Below are positions 15,735 through 22,272 of a stretch of 32,873 bases of DNA, one piece after another. The notes beneath the pieces are model-generated. The model saw only the letters and a program-made list of their open reading frames with translations, made no database searches and was not told where the DNA came from. The DNA is taken from the NCBI GenBank assembly GCA_947626685.1, contig CANQTD010000021.1, forward strand, positions 1-32,873. Direction: 5' to 3'. The position numbers were made by a program, and so were the translations under genes. The stretch's first letter is position 1. Each line of letters starts with the position of its first letter. Source of the stretch: an uncultured Clostridia bacterium. Its GTDB lineage: Bacteria; Bacillota; Clostridia; Christensenellales; Borkfalkiaceae.

Positions 15735-16436
15735 TTAGTCGTACGCGGTGAGCGTGTTGACGGTGAGCTCGAGGAGCTTTCCCGCCCGTCTCGCCGCCTG
15801 CAAGGTCGCCGGCGTGATCTTCTCTCCCGCGATGGCGATGGGTGCGCCGCGCTTGTCGTAGACGCTGCGCCGCAGATGCCGCCCGAGGAGATTGGTCCTG
15901 CCGATCGGGACCGCTTGCCCGCCTTTCTGCTCTTTTGCAGGGGGCTGTTCCGTCTTTTTCGCCCGCGGCGCGCTGCGCTTTTTGCCTGTGCCGCCCGTGC
16001 TCCTTATGCCCTTCACCGCCGCACTCTTTGACGCCGCGTCGGGGAACACGATGACTGTTTCGGCGACCGAAGTCAGGCTCGCGGGTGCAGACAGCCGCAC
16101 GCCTTCGCCCACGACCGTAAAGACCGCTTCGCCGTCCTCTTCGACGAGCACGTCGGCGACCGCGCCGAGCGCTTGCCCCGTGTGGGAGTACGCGGGCCGT
16201 CCGATGGGGGAGGGCAGCCCCGTGCATGCCGCAAGGCGGGCGTTTTTGGCGATGATCGCGTCGGAAACAGACTGCAGCGCACGCATCGGAAGGTAAAATT
16301 CTTCCTCCTCCCCGTCGGCGCAGACGAGGCAGGAGATCTTTTTGTAGCCGCTTGCGAGCCGCACGTCGGTGACGTAGCCGTACGCCGCCCCGCCCGTTGA
16401 AAGTACGCGTTTTCCGATCAATGTTGAAATTTGCAT
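15735..16436 (-). CDS. PRC-barrel domain protein
   Basis: A 233-residue protein. The first about 70 residues (MQISTLIGKRVLSTGGAAYG onward, with VTDVRLASGYKKI) fit a PRC-barrel domain, and residues about 75-145 (IGRPAYSHTGQALGAVADVL) look like a second one. A Lys/Pro/Ala-rich linker follows (KKRSAPRAKKTEQPPAKEQK), then a C-terminal segment (LLGRHLRRSVYDKRGAPIAI) that may be another barrel-like unit. PRC-barrels occur in RNA-processing and membrane-associated proteins; no specific role can be given. ATG 16436 was chosen with AGAGG 5 nt upstream; a GTG two codons earlier overlaps that site. Confidence 0.75.
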   Translation of the reverse strand: MQISTLIGKRVLSTGGAAYGYVTDVRLASGYKKISCLVCADGEEEEFYLPMRALQSVSDAIIAKNARLAACTGLPSPIGRPAYSHTGQALGAVADVLVEEDGEAVFTVVGEGVRLSAPASLTSVAETVIVFPDAASKSAAVKGIRSTGGTGKKRSAPRAKKTEQPPAKEQKGGQAVPIGRTNLLGRHLRRSVYDKRGAPIAIAGEKITPATLQAARRAGKLLELTVNTLTAYD

Positions 16437-16461
16437 AATCACCTCTCTGCGTTATGGTATT

Positions 16462-16493
16462 CCCGCCCCGTCGGGCGGTCGGGCGGTTTTTTT
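16462..16493 (+). terminator. Terminator-like hairpin in a divergent intergenic region
   Basis: CCGCCC can pair with either of two GGGCGG copies, the second of which is followed by seven T residues. It points along the + strand although no + strand gene lies just upstream. It could block antisense transcription or be an attenuator-like remnant. Confidence 0.45.
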
Positions 16494-16534
16494 GCGCGAA
16501 TTACGGAAATTTTGTCGCTTTGCGCGCCGTCCGC

Positions 16535-16563
16535 TTGTGTCTTCCGCCAATGTATTATATAAT
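16535..16563 (+). promoter_or_regulatory. Promoter of the DUF1295 gene
   Basis: TTGTGT and TATAAT with a 17-nt spacer. The ATG at 16579 is 15 nt after the -10 box, leaving a very short leader that still includes the ribosome binding site GAGG. Confidence 0.7.
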
Positions 16564-16578
16564 GATGAAGAGGCCATT

Positions 16579-17439
16579 ATGAAGAAAGAGATCCCGAGAG
16601 CATGGAGTTTTGTCATCGTTGCGGCCGTCTACGTTCTGTCGGCGGGCGCGGGCGTGGGAATTTACGCCCTTCTGCCCCTTCCCGTGTGGGCGGCTCTTTT
16701 CATTGCGGATGTCGGCGCGACGGTCGTCACCTTCCTTTTCAGCCTGATCTTCGGCAACGCTTCCGTCTACGACCCGTATTGGAGCGTCCAGCCCATTGTG
16801 ATCGCCGTCGCCTTTGCGATCTTCTTCCCCGCGACGGCTGCGGCGTATCTCGCGCTTGCTGCGATCCTCGTTTGGGGAGTGCGGCTGACTGCGAATTGGG
16901 CGTACACGTTCCGCGGGCTTGCCCATCAGGATTGGCGGTACACCATGCTCCGCGAAAAGACGGGAAAAGCCTACCCCATCATCAATTTTGTGGGGATTCA
17001 CCTCGTGCCCACCCTCGTCGTGTACGGGTGCGTTCTGCCCGCCGTCTACCTCTTCACCCAATCGCCCGCATGGAACGCGGGGAGCATCGTTTTCTTTTTC
17101 GTATCGCTCGGGGCGGTCGTCTTGCAGGGCACGGCAGACTGCCAGATGCACGCCTTCCGCAAGCGCAAAACGGGGGGATTTATGCGGAATGGGGTATGGA
17201 AATACTCGCGTCACCCCAACTACCTCGACGAGATCGTGATGTGGTGGGGGATCGCGCTCGCCGCCGTCTGCGTGATGCCCGAAAAGTGGTGGCTGATCGC
17301 GGGAGCGGTGGCAAATACGCTGCTCTTCCTCTTCGTGAGCATCCCGATGGCGGATAAGCGGCAGTCCCGCAAAGAAGGGTTCGCCGAATACAAGAAAAGC
17401 ACCCGCATGCTTCTCCCGATCCCCAAAAAACAACGCTGA
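16579..17439 (+). CDS. DUF1295 integral membrane protein (steroid-reductase-like)
   Basis: A 286-residue polytopic membrane protein of the DUF1295 family, related to the C-terminal part of steroid 5-alpha reductases and isoprenylcysteine methyltransferases. Family landmarks seen are DPYWSVQP, RGLAHQDWRY and the C-terminal GVWKYSRHPNYLDEIVMWWG, followed by FAEYKKSTRMLLP. The conserved Arg-His-Pro-Asn-Tyr motif is the likely cofactor- or substrate-binding site in the superfamily. The substrate in bacteria is not established. GAGG is 5 nt before the ATG. It is monocistronic, with a hairpin terminator. Confidence 0.88.
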   Translation: MKKEIPRAWSFVIVAAVYVLSAGAGVGIYALLPLPVWAALFIADVGATVVTFLFSLIFGNASVYDPYWSVQPIVIAVAFAIFFPATAAAYLALAAILVWGVRLTANWAYTFRGLAHQDWRYTMLREKTGKAYPIINFVGIHLVPTLVVYGCVLPAVYLFTQSPAWNAGSIVFFFVSLGAVVLQGTADCQMHAFRKRKTGGFMRNGVWKYSRHPNYLDEIVMWWGIALAAVCVMPEKWWLIAGAVANTLLFLFVSIPMADKRQSRKEGFAEYKKSTRMLLPIPKKQR

Positions 17440-17450
17440 AAATGCATGAA

Positions 17451-17485
17451 GAAAGCGCGCAGGCGATTCGCCTGCGCGCTTTCGT
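17451..17485 (+). terminator. Terminator of the DUF1295 gene
   Basis: AAGCGCGCAGGCGA and its complement TCGCCTGCGCGCTT pair around a minimal loop, followed by TCGTTC. It starts 12 nt after the stop codon. Confidence 0.8.
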
Positions 17486-17502
17486 TCACAAGATCGGAGG
17501 GT

Positions 17503-17512
17503 ACCATGTCCG
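17503..17512 (+). repeat. Dispersed word ACCATGTCCG, intergenic copy
   Basis: Exact copy in the longest form, GGAGGGTACCATGTCCGAGG, lying about 18 nt after a terminator in DNA without a gene. This is the clearest evidence that the word does not depend on coding. Confidence 0.8.
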
Positions 17513-17590
17513 AGGAACACCCCTCGGCGAGGGGGGACGAGGGCTTCGCTCACCTTGCTGTCCCCTACGGGGTCGCAGAGTGCATTTCTC

Positions 17591-17689
17591 GCCCCCTCCG
17601 TGGGAGGGGGGGTAGGGGGGTGGGGCGGATTCTAAATCGTACCCACCACAGTCACTTCGTGACAGCTCCTCCTCGGGAGGAGCCAAGAA
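17591..17689 (+). repeat. 99-bp inverted repeat, left copy
   Basis: Matches the reverse complement of 20688-20786 over 99 bp with only a few differences. It contains the small palindromes CCCCCTCCGTGGGAGGGGG, CAGTCACTTCGTGACAG and CTCCTCGGGAGGAG. With its partner it brackets the LRR lipoprotein, XRE regulator and hydrolase genes. Confidence 0.85.
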
Positions 17690-17943
17690 TGCCGCTAACT
17701 TAATGGGGCGTTTGAAGCAAGAAACACCCCTTCCGTCACTCGCGTTGCTCATGCCACCCACCCCTCGAGGGGTGGGCAAGGGGGTATCCTCATACCGAGG
17801 CGTAGCCGAGTGTATCTTAAAGATTCACTCACTCCGCTTTCGCTCCGTTCGGAATGAGGGGGGGGGTAAATTCTCAGCTCTCCTCCATGTCATTTCGAGC
17901 GAAGCGAAGTCGAGAAATCTCGCACAAGAGTGGCAGTGTCGTG

Positions 17944-18882
17944 TTAATTCGATTTATTTTTTGTCCACGTATAATCGCAATAAGTTTTTGTGAAATAGAC
18001 GGCGGCGGTGGTAGGGTTTTGCAAAGCTGTCGCATCTAACTCGGTGCCACTGCAACTCCAACCGGTCGGGTCGCGGAAGGTTACCGATTCCAAATTGTCG
18101 CAACCCTCGAACGCACTCTCACCGATTGAGGTTACGCTCTCGGGTATCTCGACTTCCGTAAGCCCGCTGCAAAAACGGAACGCATTATTTCCGATCGAGG
18201 TCACGCTGTTTTCGATTGTTACGTTGGTCAGCCCTATGCACCACATGAACGTCTCATCTTCGATTGTGGTCACGTTCTCAGGAATTGTAATACTTATCAG
18301 TCCCCTACAACCCTCGAACGCGCCCTCCCCGATCGTGATTACACTGTCGGGGATCGTGATTTCCGTTAGTCCTATGCAACGCAAGAATGCAAACCTTCCG
18401 ATTGAGGTCATACCGTCAGGAATCGTCATTTGTGTCAGTCTGCTGCATTCAGAGAATGCAGAATCTCCGATCGAGGTCACGCTGTCGGGGATTGTGATTT
18501 CCGTTAGTCCTATGCAACGCGAAAACGCATTATTTCCGATCGAGATCACGTCGGCAGGAATGGAAATGGCTGTAAGCGATCTATTTCTTACGTCAGCCGA
18601 TGCACTGAAAGCAGATTCGCCGATTTCTTTTACGGGTAGTCCTTGATAGGCCGAGGGGATGACAATCTCCGTCTCTAATGCCGTGCCGAGGCCGACGACG
18701 GCGAGGTATTCGTTGCCCGCCTCATCTTTGCGTTTTTGGTATTGCAGACCCTCGGTGCCTACTTCTTCGCCCCCGCCGAGTTCGGTGTTGCCCGTGGTCG
18801 CGCCGTTGTTGCAGGCGGCAACAAGGCACAGGGAGAGGGCCGCGAAAGCCGTCAAAAACGCAAGTACAATTTTTCTTTTCAT
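17944..18882 (-). CDS. BspA-type leucine-rich-repeat lipoprotein
   Basis: A 312-residue surface lipoprotein. The signal peptide ends in VAAC, so Cys24 is the lipidation site. After a Gly/Glu-rich spacer come about seven tandem 23-residue repeats (residues 75-265) of the LRR_5 type, with consensus LTEITIPDSVTSIGDSAFSEC, the BspA/Treponema pallidum family. The C-terminus (PTTAAVYFTKTYCDYTWTKN) is a short cap. Such proteins are usually surface-exposed and bind host or neighbour molecules; the ligand is unknown. AAAGGAG lies 8 nt before the ATG. It is divergent from an XRE regulator across an array of 22-bp repeats that overlaps its promoter, so regulation by that protein is likely. Confidence 0.9.
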   Translation of the reverse strand: MKRKIVLAFLTAFAALSLCLVAACNNGATTGNTELGGGEEVGTEGLQYQKRKDEAGNEYLAVVGLGTALETEIVIPSAYQGLPVKEIGESAFSASADVRNRSLTAISIPADVISIGNNAFSRCIGLTEITIPDSVTSIGDSAFSECSRLTQMTIPDGMTSIGRFAFLRCIGLTEITIPDSVITIGEGAFEGCRGLISITIPENVTTIEDETFMWCIGLTNVTIENSVTSIGNNAFRFCSGLTEVEIPESVTSIGESAFEGCDNLESVTFRDPTGWSCSGTELDATALQNPTTAAVYFTKTYCDYTWTKNKSN

Positions 18883-18916
18883 CGTTTTTTTCTCCTTTTA
18901 ACGAAGTATCGCATAT

Positions 18917-18945
18917 ATTATAACGGAATGTCGATGAAAAGTCAA
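18917..18945 (-). promoter_or_regulatory. Promoter of the LRR lipoprotein gene
   Basis: On the minus strand TTGACT and TATAAT are separated by 17 nt. Both boxes are embedded in the 22-bp repeat array. Confidence 0.8.
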
Positions 18946-18979
18946 CGGAATATCGCTAATTTATTAACGAAAAAATGTT

Positions 18980-18985
18980 TATAAT
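18980..18985 (+). promoter_or_regulatory. -10 box of the XRE regulator gene
   Basis: TATAAT lies exactly 6 nt before the ATG at 18992, so transcription would start at or next to the start codon. There is no good -35 box, which fits a regulated promoter. Confidence 0.55.
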
Positions 18986-18991
18986 GGTGGT

Positions 18992-19294
18992 ATGGATATT
19001 ATTGAAAGGATCAAAGAGCTCCGCGATGAGCGGGGATGGAGCACCAATCAACTTGCGCTGGAAGCGGAGCTTACGCAATCGACCGTTTCGACCCTTCTCA
19101 CGAGGGCGAACTCGACGCCGAGCCTCGATACGCTCACGCATCTGTGCGACGCGTTCGGCGTGACGCTCGCGCAATTCTTCATGGAAGAAGAGGAGAGCGA
19201 ACTCGTCAGCGTGCAGGAAAAGCTGCTCATCGAACAATATCGCAAGTTGCCCGAAAAAAAGAAAAAAGCAGTGCTCACACTGCTCGAAGATTAA
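18992..19294 (+). CDS. XRE-family HTH transcriptional regulator
   Basis: A 100-residue DNA-binding protein. Residues about 4-60 form a Cro/C1-type helix-turn-helix: IIERIKELRDERGWSTNQLA, then LTQSTVSTLLTRANSTPSLDT with the recognition helix around QSTVSTLL. The C-terminus is a short acidic/basic helical tail (EEEESELVSVQEKLLIEQYR). It has no ligand or peptidase domain. It is divergent from the LRR lipoprotein gene and shares the four 22-bp repeats, so autoregulation together with control of the lipoprotein is the simplest model. There is no Shine-Dalgarno at proper spacing and a TATAAT box lies 6 nt upstream, so the mRNA is probably leaderless. Confidence 0.88.
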   Translation: MDIIERIKELRDERGWSTNQLALEAELTQSTVSTLLTRANSTPSLDTLTHLCDAFGVTLAQFFMEEEESELVSVQEKLLIEQYRKLPEKKKKAVLTLLED

Positions 19295-19308
19295 ATTCTG
19301 CACGATAT

Positions 19309-19344
19309 AAACCGAGGCACGGACGCCTGTCCGTGCCTCGGTTT
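19309..19344. terminator. Terminator between convergent genes
   Basis: AAACCGAGGCACGGA and its exact complement form a 15-bp stem around CGCCTG. It lies between the ends of the XRE gene and the minus-strand hydrolase gene and can serve both. Confidence 0.8.
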
Positions 19345-19356
19345 GCGTTATGTCTG

Positions 19357-20298
19357 TCAGCTTCCGCAAAAGAGGAGGAAGCGGAGCACGGTGTCGGCGT
19401 AGCGGGCGGGGTCGGCGACGTAACTGATCCCGTGTGCCGCGCCGGGGAACGTGACGCGCTCGGCATGCCCCGCGCAGGCCTTTGCGAGTTCTTCGCTCAT
19501 CTCTTTCGGGACGAAGCGGTCGTCCTCGCCATGAATGAACAAAATGGGGACATGGGTATGGGAAACGGCGTCAAGCGCGCTCGCATCGGTCAGGCGGAAC
19601 CCGCCGAAGAGGGTCGCCGCGGTTGCGACGAGAGGGTAGACGAGCCATATGGGGATGTGGTTGTCCCGCCCGACGCGCAAGAGCATTTCTTTCGGGGTCG
19701 TGTAGGGGGAATCGGCGATGATGCCCTTCACGTTTTCGGGGAGCCCCAACCCCGCCGCCATGAGGACGGTGGCCGCGCCCATCGAGACGCCCGCAAGCGT
19801 GATGACGACGTTGTTTCCGAACCGCGCGAGGGCGTAGTCGATCCAGCTGAGGCAGTCGCGCCGTTCTTTTACGCCGAGGGTGAGGGTGTGCCCGCCGCTC
19901 AGCCCGTGGCCGCGCTGGTCGACGACGAGGGTGTTGATCCCGTTCTCCCGCGCGAGACGGTTCCCGCCGCAGAAGTCGCGCACCGAGGTGCCCCGATAGC
20001 CGTGGAATTGGATCTGAAGAGGGGCCCCGTCGCGGACATGGTAGTACCGTGCGGCGAGTTTCGTGCCGTCATACGCCGTCGTGAACACGCGCTCGAAGGG
20101 CACTGTCTCCTGCGTGCGGATGAGCCCGACGAGCTCTTCCCGCCGCTCGTCGAATTGTGGACCGCGGGGGATCCTGTAATGCGCTTCCCGCTCTCTTCTC
20201 GGCACATAGAACACAAAGAAGTATGCAAAGAGCGCGCCCGCAAAAAAGGCGAGCACGCAGAAGGCGAGAACGGACAAAATAACGTATAGCCAGATCAT
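19357..20298 (-). CDS. Membrane-anchored alpha/beta hydrolase
   Basis: A 313-residue serine hydrolase. One N-terminal transmembrane helix (residues 2-32) anchors it, and the fold follows: HGYRG oxyanion region (99-103), DQRGHGLS (127-134), nucleophile elbow GVSMG with Ser172, the acid loop HGEDDRFVP, and the catalytic His in PGAAHG. This order is typical of BAAT- or YqkD-like hydrolases; the substrate is unknown. The start at MIWLYV has AAAGGAGA upstream; an in-frame extension has no such site. An exact copy of the dispersed word lies on the sense strand at codons 86-89 (Y-H-V-R). The gene is inside the segment bracketed by the 99-bp inverted repeats. Confidence 0.88.
   Translation of the reverse strand: MIWLYVILSVLAFCVLAFFAGALFAYFFVFYVPRREREAHYRIPRGPQFDERREELVGLIRTQETVPFERVFTTAYDGTKLAARYYHVRDGAPLQIQFHGYRGTSVRDFCGGNRLARENGINTLVVDQRGHGLSGGHTLTLGVKERRDCLSWIDYALARFGNNVVITLAGVSMGAATVLMAAGLGLPENVKGIIADSPYTTPKEMLLRVGRDNHIPIWLVYPLVATAATLFGGFRLTDASALDAVSHTHVPILFIHGEDDRFVPKEMSEELAKACAGHAERVTFPGAAHGISYVADPARYADTVLRFLLFCGS
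20033..20042 (-). repeat. Dispersed word ACCATGTCCG, minus-strand copy
   Basis: The only one of the nine exact copies on the minus strand; read there as ACTACCATGTCCGCG within the hydrolase gene. Confidence 0.65.
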
Positions 20299-20687
20299 GG
20301 CGTCTCCTTTCGGAAGCATTCTTCTTATGAATTGTATGCGCCCCGCACGCAAATTGCGATGGGGAGAGGTCCCCCCCATCCGTCACGGCTGCGCCGTGCC
20401 ACCCTCCCCCCGTAGGGGGTAGGGCTTGGCGTCCCCTTGAGGGGAAGCTGTCGAGGCAAAGCCGAGACGGAAGGGGTGTTGCATAATCAGAACGACACCC
20501 CTTCCGTCACCTACGGTGACACCCTTCTCACGCGGGTAGAGCCCCGCGTTCGGTCACCGTTCGCGCGAGATAATGCGCTCACTCCTGTCGCAACGCGCCA
20601 AAAGTTCACTGGACTTTTGGCAGAGTGCGTTGCTCCTCCTCGAGGGGTGGGCAAGAGGCTCGATTGCGACCCAAAGGGGACAGCGAG
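20299..20687. other. Hairpin-rich intergenic repeat mosaic, right block
   Basis: No gene. A series of short perfect palindromes follows one after another: CACGGCTGCGCCGTG, CCCCCCGTAGGGGG, CCCCTTGAGGGG, a long one with arms GACGGAAGGGGTGT and ACACCCCTTCCGTC (about 20469-20517), and GTCACCTACGGTGAC. Modules shared with the left block include CCTCGAGGGGTGGGCAAG. Confidence 0.7.
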
Positions 20688-20786
20688 TTCTTGGCTCCTC
20701 CCGAGGAGGAACTGTCACGAAGTGACTGAGGTGGGTACGAATTTAGAACCCGCCCCACCCCCCTACCCCCCTCCCACGGAGGGGGC
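20688..20786 (-). repeat. 99-bp inverted repeat, right copy
   Basis: Inverted partner of 17591-17689 with the same length and a few base changes (for example GGTTCTAAATTCG against GGATTCTAAATCG). It lies upstream of the hydrolase gene. Confidence 0.85.
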
Positions 20787-21057
20787 AAGAGGCTCTGTTT
20801 CCCGACCCCATTTCTAATTACTTGCGTTAGGCGGAATTCACTTCCGCCGTGCGCGACTCAATTTGCCGAACCCTTTCGGCTTATTGTCTTTGAGGTCAGA
20901 CATGGTGGTGGGCGACGGGGCTTTGAGATGCACTTTCCTAACCCCTCACGAAATTTTGTTTTGGGGGGAATGTTGAAGCACTCCCGCCCCTACCCCTCCC
21001 CCTCAAGTATAAGGGGGAGGGCAAGAAAATGTGCCCCAAAACAAAATTTGTGAACTT
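20787..21057. other. Non-coding tail of the repeat region with a small inverted-repeat element
   Basis: No gene. TCACGAAATTTTGTTTTGGGG at 20946 and CCCCAAAACAAAATTTGTGA at 21034-21053 are inverted copies differing by one base. They enclose a second palindrome with arms CCCTCCCCCT and AGGGGGAGGG. A one-mismatch word copy (CAGACATGGT, 20898) is also present. The inner hairpin may stop the minus-strand DUF819 transcript. Confidence 0.65.
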
Positions 21058-22272
21058 CTACACAAAGATCAATAAGATCTGTCCCACGCCGAAGCCGAGG
21101 AGGGTACCGATGGCGAGGCCGAGCGCGCCGCAGATCACGCCCGGGGCGATGAGATCGGGCCTTCCCGCCGCCTTCGCAACGGGAGCGATGAAGGGCGGGC
21201 CGTAGACCCCCGCCGTCGAGGTGATGATCGCGGTGTCGCCGTCCACGCCGACGATCTTACAGAGCAGAATGTGGACGAGAATGACCGACACCTGCGCGCA
21301 GGCGAAGAACGCGAGCGTGGGGAGCACTTCGCCGAGGAACACCGTCCAGTCGATGCTCATGGAGAGGGCGAGGGAGAACATGAGGATGAGGTACATGCCG
21401 AGGGGGTATTCCCCCTTGATTTTGCGGATGGGGCGGATAAACGAGAACGCAACGCCGAGAATGGAGACGGAGAGGAGAATGTAGAGGAGATTCTCGCCCA
21501 CCGTTCCCTCGATGAGAAATTCGAGGAGAGCCCCCACGCCGAGGCAGCCCACCGCGAGCGCGAACGCGCCCAAAAGTTTGAGGACGCTCCGCCAATCCTT
21601 GATGGAAAAACCGAAGGCATAGTCGTCTTTTTTGGGTTCGGGGGGAGGAAGGGGTTCGTCCTTCGCGGGCGTTGCAAGGGGCTGTTTGCGCTTTCTGCGG
21701 TTGAGGAGGAAGCGGTACACTTTGGGCAGGAAGGAGATGAGGAGCACGAAGTAGAGCCCGCCCACGAGGGTATCGGAGACGTTCGCGGCATTCAGCACGT
21801 TGCGCGTGGTCTCGACGTCCTGTCCCATCGCGCTGCCCATTGCGGCGCCGATCGCGTTGAGGTTGGGCGTGCCGCCCGTGTACAGCCCCACGATCATCGC
21901 CGAGAGGTCCGCGCTCGGGAAGAAGCTCAGGGTGATGAAGAACATGGCGACGGCGACGATGATGACGGACACGATGCAGAGCGCGTAGCCGATGGCGACC
22001 CCTTTGGTGAGTTTTTTGAGCTCGCGCAGGTCGATGCTGAACAGGATGAGGGGGATGGAGAGGGCGACGAGGACGTAGGCGATCGTCGTCGTGAGGCCCT
22101 TGTCGTAACTGACGCCCGACAATCCGATGGTGGAGAAGGCAAAGCCGACGAGATAGCAGATGGCGATCGCGCCGATCGTGCCGAGGATCTTATTCCTGCG
22201 GGTGAGCCAGACGATGGGCGCGGGCAGGGCAAAGATACATAGAATGGAGATAACCGTGAGTGCTGTCGTCAT
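21058..22272 (-). CDS. DUF819 family membrane protein
   Basis: A 404-residue polytopic protein with about ten hydrophobic helices in two halves, separated by a basic/Pro-rich cytoplasmic loop (about residues 190-222, including RRKRKQP and PPPEPKKDD). The first half carries GLYTGGTPNLNAIGAAMG and the second TSTAGVYGPPFIAPVAKAAG. These two re-entrant-like Gly/Pro motifs are typical of DUF819 (YjcL-like) proteins, which resemble transporters; the substrate is unknown. Its ATG overlaps the stop of the upstream GNAT-like gene by four bases (ATGA), so the two are co-translated. Confidence 0.88.
   Translation of the reverse strand: MTTALTVISILCIFALPAPIVWLTRRNKILGTIGAIAICYLVGFAFSTIGLSGVSYDKGLTTTIAYVLVALSIPLILFSIDLRELKKLTKGVAIGYALCIVSVIIVAVAMFFITLSFFPSADLSAMIVGLYTGGTPNLNAIGAAMGSAMGQDVETTRNVLNAANVSDTLVGGLYFVLLISFLPKVYRFLLNRRKRKQPLATPAKDEPLPPPEPKKDDYAFGFSIKDWRSVLKLLGAFALAVGCLGVGALLEFLIEGTVGENLLYILLSVSILGVAFSFIRPIRKIKGEYPLGMYLILMFSLALSMSIDWTVFLGEVLPTLAFFACAQVSVILVHILLCKIVGVDGDTAIITSTAGVYGPPFIAPVAKAAGRPDLIAPGVICGALGLAIGTLLGFGVGQILLIFV

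Larger units (their letters stand above)
17490..17943. other. Hairpin-rich intergenic repeat mosaic, left block
   Basis: No real gene is supported. The open frames here are low-complexity products of repeats without ribosome binding sites. In order it holds the dispersed word (17503), a GCTGTCCCC-containing module, a 99-bp unit repeated inverted at 20688, a CCACCCCTCGAGGGGTGGG palindrome module also seen near 20640, and the unit GTCATTTCGAGCGAAGCGAA onward (17889-17922), a type of dispersed repeat I have seen in many bacterial genomes. Confidence 0.7.
18899..18986. promoter_or_regulatory. Four phased 22-bp repeats, candidate operator array
   Basis: Four direct repeats begin at 18899, 18921, 18943 and 18965, exactly 22 bp apart: TAACGAAGTATCG, TAACGGAATGTCG, CAACGGAATATCG and TAACGAAAAAATG. 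Twenty-two bp is close to two helical turns, so proteins would bind on one face. The array covers the -10 and -35 boxes of the LRR lipoprotein promoter and reaches the -10 box of the XRE gene. Confidence 0.7.

Noticed and set aside
17446..17703. Small + strand open frame beginning MKKARRRFACAL
   Set aside because: It crosses a terminator and the 99-bp repeat, and its product is low-complexity repeat translation without a ribosome binding site.
17889..17922. CRISPR-like repeat GTCATTTCGAGCGAAGCGAA
   Set aside because: Only one copy here, no spacer array and no cas genes; it fits a common dispersed intergenic repeat.
18008..18646. + strand open frame opposite the LRR lipoprotein gene
   Set aside because: Its periodicity mirrors the 23-residue repeats on the other strand; it has no start signal.
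20437..20817. Open frame of 126 codons in the right repeat block
   Set aside because: Made entirely of palindromic repeat modules; no ribosome binding site, no family resemblance.
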